Source of the DNA: Flavicella sp965243265
GTDB taxonomy: Bacteria; Bacteroidota; Bacteroidia; Flavobacteriales; Flavobacteriaceae
Length of the DNA stretch: 64,000 bases
Assembly: GCA_965243265.1 (NCBI GenBank)
Contig: CBDEUL010000005.1
Location: forward strand, 186,001 to 250,000
Reading direction: 5' to 3'
Part shown: positions 61,275-64,000 of the stretch, in pieces
Layout of the letters: each line of letters starts with the position of its first letter
Position numbering within the stretch: the stretch's first letter is position 1
Translations under genes and position numbers: made by a program
The notes under the pieces: generated by a model
Databases searched by the model: none
Told to the model about the DNA's origin: nothing
What the model saw: the letters and a program-made list of their open reading frames with translations, nothing else

Positions 61275-61628
61275 TTATTCGTTTTCTTCTGGGGTAAAAT
61301 ACTTTACAATAGCTTCTTTCATTAAAACCGTTTGTTCTCCTGGCTTTAATGCTGGTAACTCCTCAAGCACCTTATAATGAGGCCAACCGTCAGGATCTAT
61401 AAAATCAAATTCATAATAACCATAAGGTTCTAAGAGTCTACAAATAGCAATATGCATTAGGTTTATTTTTTCATCTTTTTTAAAACTCTGTACTCCTTTT
61501 CCCAGTTCTTGAACTCCTATTAAATAAATTATAGAGTCTAAATCTAATGTTTCTCCATCAGCAAATTTATTCGACAAAAAAGTGACTACACTTTCCCATT
61601 CTTCTTTTAATTGTATATCTCTTGACAT
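61275..61628 (-). CDS. Conserved hypothetical protein, 117 aa
   Basis: A small soluble protein starting MSRDIQLKEEWESVVTFL at 61628; the frame extends seven codons upstream without support. It has LIGVQELGKGVQSFKKDEK and AICRLLEPYGYYEFDFIDPD, which recur in a family common in Bacteroidetes. No known function. It is read in the same direction as the 59904 gene, with 30 bases between. Confidence 0.85.
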   Translation of the reverse strand: MSRDIQLKEEWESVVTFLSNKFADGETLDLDSIIYLIGVQELGKGVQSFKKDEKINLMHIAICRLLEPYGYYEFDFIDPDGWPHYKVLEELPALKPGEQTVLMKEAIVKYFTPEENE

Positions 61629-61747
61629 TTGATCTCTTTTAAAATGCAAAGATACTATTTAGCGAGTGATAATTATACCATAAAAAAGAGCTCTAAACAC
61701 TCGATACATTAATTGTATATTTACAAAAAATTTGAACACATTCATTC

Positions 61748-62248
61748 ATGAATACTTTTGACATTGTTATTGCTGCCTTATTACTCTTTGGTTTTATTAG
61801 AGGGCTTTTTAAAGGTTTATTTATTGAAGTAGCCTCTCTTGTTGCTTTAATTGGAGGTGTTTATGGTGCCATTCATTTTTCTTTTTACGCCAGTGATTAC
61901 TTAAAAGAAAAAGTAACGTGGGAAGAAAACTACATTACCTTAGCTTCTTTTGCCATCACTTTTATTGTAATTGTTATCAGTGTTTCTTTACTAGGAAAAA
62001 TTTTAACCAAAGTAGCTAGTTTTGCTGCCCTAGGTCTTATAAATAAATTGTTGGGCGGTATTTTTGGATTGGTAAAAATAGGATTGATTATAAGTGTTGT
62101 GGTTACTTTTTTTATAAAAATAAACAGCACTCTTCCTTTTGTTGGTGAAGAGCAATTAAAAGATTCTGTTTTAATGGAACCTATCAAAAACCTAGCTCCT
62201 ACTATATTTCCTAAACTTGTAGATGAATATGACAAACAAGGTTTTTAA
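61748..62248 (+). CDS. cvpA: CvpA-family membrane protein, 166 aa
   Basis: Four membrane segments: FDIVIAALLLFGFIRGLFKG with a conserved FRGFRGL-like motif (here IRGLFKGL), then IALIGGVYGAIHF-type, ITFIVIVISVSLL and LVKIGLIISVVVTFF. The family includes the colicin V production protein and is linked to membrane/biofilm functions; mechanism unknown. The next gene overlaps the end by 26 bases. Confidence 0.9.
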   Translation: MNTFDIVIAALLLFGFIRGLFKGLFIEVASLVALIGGVYGAIHFSFYASDYLKEKVTWEENYITLASFAITFIVIVISVSLLGKILTKVASFAALGLINKLLGGIFGLVKIGLIISVVVTFFIKINSTLPFVGEEQLKDSVLMEPIKNLAPTIFPKLVDEYDKQGF

Positions 62249-63059
62249 ATCTATCAGTATTTTAGGTTGTGGTTGGCTTGGCTTACCACTTGCCAAACAC
62301 CTTGTTTCTGAAAACTTTAAGGTAAAAGGTTCTACAACCTCTGAAAATAAACTCAAGGTTTTAAAAGAGGCTTCTATTGATCCTTTTCTTATTAAAATAG
62401 ATACTAATGAAGGGTTAGAGAAAGAAATTCAACAGTTCTTAAATTCTGATTTTTTACTTATCAATGTTCCTTTTGGAAAACAAAAAGAAAACTTTGATGC
62501 TTATAAAAAGTTAATTGGTTTTATAGAAAACTCACCTATAAAAAAAGTGATTTTTATTAGCTCTACTTCTGTTTATAAAGACACAAACGGTGTTATTATT
62601 GAAAATGCCAATTTTAAAATAAACCCTGCCAAACAACAACTAGTTGATCTTGAAAATTTGTTCTTAAACAACACTCATTTTTCAACCAATATTATTCGTT
62701 TTTCTGGTTTGTTAGGTGGCTCTAGAAACCCTGGTAATTTTTTTAAACCTGACAGAGTTGTACAAAATGGGTTGGCGCCCATAAATCTAATTCACCTTGA
62801 CGATTGTATTGGAATTATTTCTGCAATTTTAAAAAACAACCACTGGAATGAGGTTTTTAACGCAAGTGCTGATTCGCACCCTACTAGAAAAGAATTTTAC
62901 ACTGCTGCCAGCATTCAAAACAAAAAAACACCTGCTACTTTTTTAGAAAATACAGACTTTTCTTTTAAAGTTATTTCAAACGAAAAAATAAAAAGAATTT
63001 TAAACTATCAATTTATACACTCTGATTTAATGAAGATGCTCGAAACTTTTAAAGTTTAA
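62223..63059 (+). CDS. NAD(P)-dependent SDR/epimerase-like protein (YeeZ-type), 278 aa
   Basis: A Rossmann fold with SISILGCGWLGLPLAKHLV (nucleotide loop GxGxxG variant) and VIFISSTSVYKDTNG (active Tyr/Lys region of extended SDR). The second half, IHLDDCIGIISAILKNN and VFNASADSHPTRKEF, fits a sugar-nucleotide-like enzyme of the YeeZ class. Substrate unknown. The start is ATG 62223 or 62229. It overlaps the convergent next gene by 4 bases. Confidence 0.9.
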   Translation: MNMTNKVFKSISILGCGWLGLPLAKHLVSENFKVKGSTTSENKLKVLKEASIDPFLIKIDTNEGLEKEIQQFLNSDFLLINVPFGKQKENFDAYKKLIGFIENSPIKKVIFISSTSVYKDTNGVIIENANFKINPAKQQLVDLENLFLNNTHFSTNIIRFSGLLGGSRNPGNFFKPDRVVQNGLAPINLIHLDDCIGIISAILKNNHWNEVFNASADSHPTRKEFYTAASIQNKKTPATFLENTDFSFKVISNEKIKRILNYQFIHSDLMKMLETFKV

Positions 63060-63970
63060 GCTTCTAACAAATTACCCAATGCTTTTTGAAGGGTAGGATA
63101 TTTAAAAACAAACCCTGCTTCTATAATTTTTTGAGAAGACACTCTACTACCTTCTGTTAATATAACCGCCATTTCACCAAATATCATTTGCAAAAATATT
63201 TTAGGTATTCTAGGCATAAAAAAAGGTTTTTTCAACTTTAAAGCTATTTCTTTGCTTAACTGCTTGTTGTTAACTGGTTCATTAACTACTGCATTGAATA
63301 CACCTGATATTTGTGGTTGGGCAACCCCAAACAAATACATTTCACACAAATCATGTAAATGAATCCAAGGAACATTTTGTTTTCCTGTAGCAATGGCTGC
63401 TCCCAACCCTAAATTTATAGGAGCTACTATTTTTTGCAAAGCACTTCCTTCTTTTCCAAAAACTACTCCTGTTCTTAATTTTACAGTTCTTATTCCTAAA
63501 GTTTCTATTTTACCTACAGCACACTCCCAGCGCTTGCATACCTCTGATAAAAAATCATTCCCAGGTTCTGTAGTTTCTTTAAAAATGGCCTCAGATGTTA
63601 TAGTGCCGTAATACCCTATTGCTGATGCTGAAATAAATGCTTTTACTGAATGTTCATTTTTTGATAATGTTTTAAACAACAACTCTGTAGTAAGCACTCT
63701 ACTATTTAAAATAGCTGCTTTTCTTCTTATAGACCATCGTTTTTGAGCTACATTCTCTCCTGCTAAATGCAAAATATAATCTGCTTTCAAAACGGCTTCT
63801 TTTTCTATTCTATTTTTTCGCGTATCCCATTTAAAGTATGTTATATCTTCTGTAGATACTTGTTTTTTTCTTGATAAAATAAATACATGGTACCCTCTAT
63901 TTATTAATAACTTGGTTAAATACCTTCCCACAAAGCCCGTTCCTCCAGTAATCAAAACATTTTCTTTCAT
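63056..63970 (-). CDS. TIGR01777-family NAD(P)-dependent epimerase-like protein, 304 aa
   Basis: An extended SDR of the YfcH/TIGR01777 class: nucleotide loop VLITGGTGFVGRYLTKL, the catalytic AIGYYG block (SASAIGYYGTI), VRTGVVFGKEGSALQ-type and a DUF1731 C-terminal (FNAVVNEPVNNKQLSKEIA). Often linked to cell division or envelope work (SulA-like name by mis-transfer). No signal. The stop overlaps the stop region of the preceding convergent gene. Confidence 0.93.
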   Translation of the reverse strand: MKENVLITGGTGFVGRYLTKLLINRGYHVFILSRKKQVSTEDITYFKWDTRKNRIEKEAVLKADYILHLAGENVAQKRWSIRRKAAILNSRVLTTELLFKTLSKNEHSVKAFISASAIGYYGTITSEAIFKETTEPGNDFLSEVCKRWECAVGKIETLGIRTVKLRTGVVFGKEGSALQKIVAPINLGLGAAIATGKQNVPWIHLHDLCEMYLFGVAQPQISGVFNAVVNEPVNNKQLSKEIALKLKKPFFMPRIPKIFLQMIFGEMAVILTEGSRVSSQKIIEAGFVFKYPTLQKALGNLLEA

Positions 63971-64000
63971 AGCTCACTGTTCTTTTTTCAAATATACCTC

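Overview
The window is low-GC DNA from a member of the Bacteroidetes, most likely Flavobacteriaceae. The evidence is the acpP-fabF-rnc-IPExxxVDY-pyk gene order, TAnnTTTG-type -7 promoter boxes, a type IX secretion tail (27.5 kb), DUF5777 and YceI proteins, a PpnP-type phosphorylase and many MKK...SAQ signal peptides. No rRNA, tRNA, CRISPR array or intact mobile element was seen.

Layout. 0-3.5 kb: a tandem repeat array, a tiny zinc-ribbon protein, tex and ppnP. 3.5-10 kb: a periplasmic nitrate reductase operon read leftward (napD, napA, a duplicated tetraheme NapB, a tetraheme lipoprotein cytochrome, a Tat-type four-cluster Fe-S protein and an NrfD-like quinol-oxidising membrane subunit). 10.5-12.8 kb: anaerobic ribonucleotide reductase nrdG-nrdD. 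13.4-19.4 kb: a TolC/MFP/RND efflux operon with a coupled small protein. 19.4-21.7 kb: a dense cluster of palindromic repeats enclosing a DUF2892 gene and a GIY-YIG nuclease gene. 22.2-29 kb: an accessory region of secreted proteins, an Asp/Cys-rich protein with a JAMM-like motif, an IS3-family remnant, a CPBP protease, duplicated leader segments and a Sel1-repeat T9SS substrate, with several small genes broken at homopolymers. 29-36 kb: a coiled-coil protein, a transglutaminase-like protein and an O-antigen-ligase/TPR/esterase fusion. 36-39 kb: Rrf2 and Crp/Fnr regulators, a NapH/NosR-like Fe-S membrane protein and the Ric/ScdA repair protein. 39-64 kb: mostly core genes (ssb, a damaged pyk, rnc, fabF, acpP, purN, an RNase H, sufS, SPFH, metG, amtB, LD-carboxypeptidase, yraN, thioredoxin-like proteins, cvpA, two nucleotide-sugar-like dehydrogenases) and one YceI/cytochrome operon.

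How it fits together. Nap, NrdDG, the NapH-like protein, Ric/ScdA, Rrf2 and Crp/Fnr make a coherent nitrate-respiration, oxygen-limitation and nitrosative-stress set. FNR-like palindromes (TGAC-N4-GTCA, TGAT-N4-ATCA) precede napD and ric, and a related palindrome (TGTAAC-N4-GTTACA) precedes the efflux operon.

Most unusual features. (1) A family of long imperfect palindromes at eight loci in 64 kb, in three places as tandem arrays, with a GIY-YIG nuclease gene directly between two of the arrays; this is a candidate nuclease-repeat system resembling RAYT/REP in principle. (2) A cassette-like duplication in which an identical leader and T9SS-tail segment is attached to unrelated secreted cargoes. 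(3) Several unusual protein architectures. Frameshifts at homopolymers (22.5-24 kb) and an indel burst in pyk (41.3-42.0 kb) suggest local sequence errors; gene status there should be read with caution.
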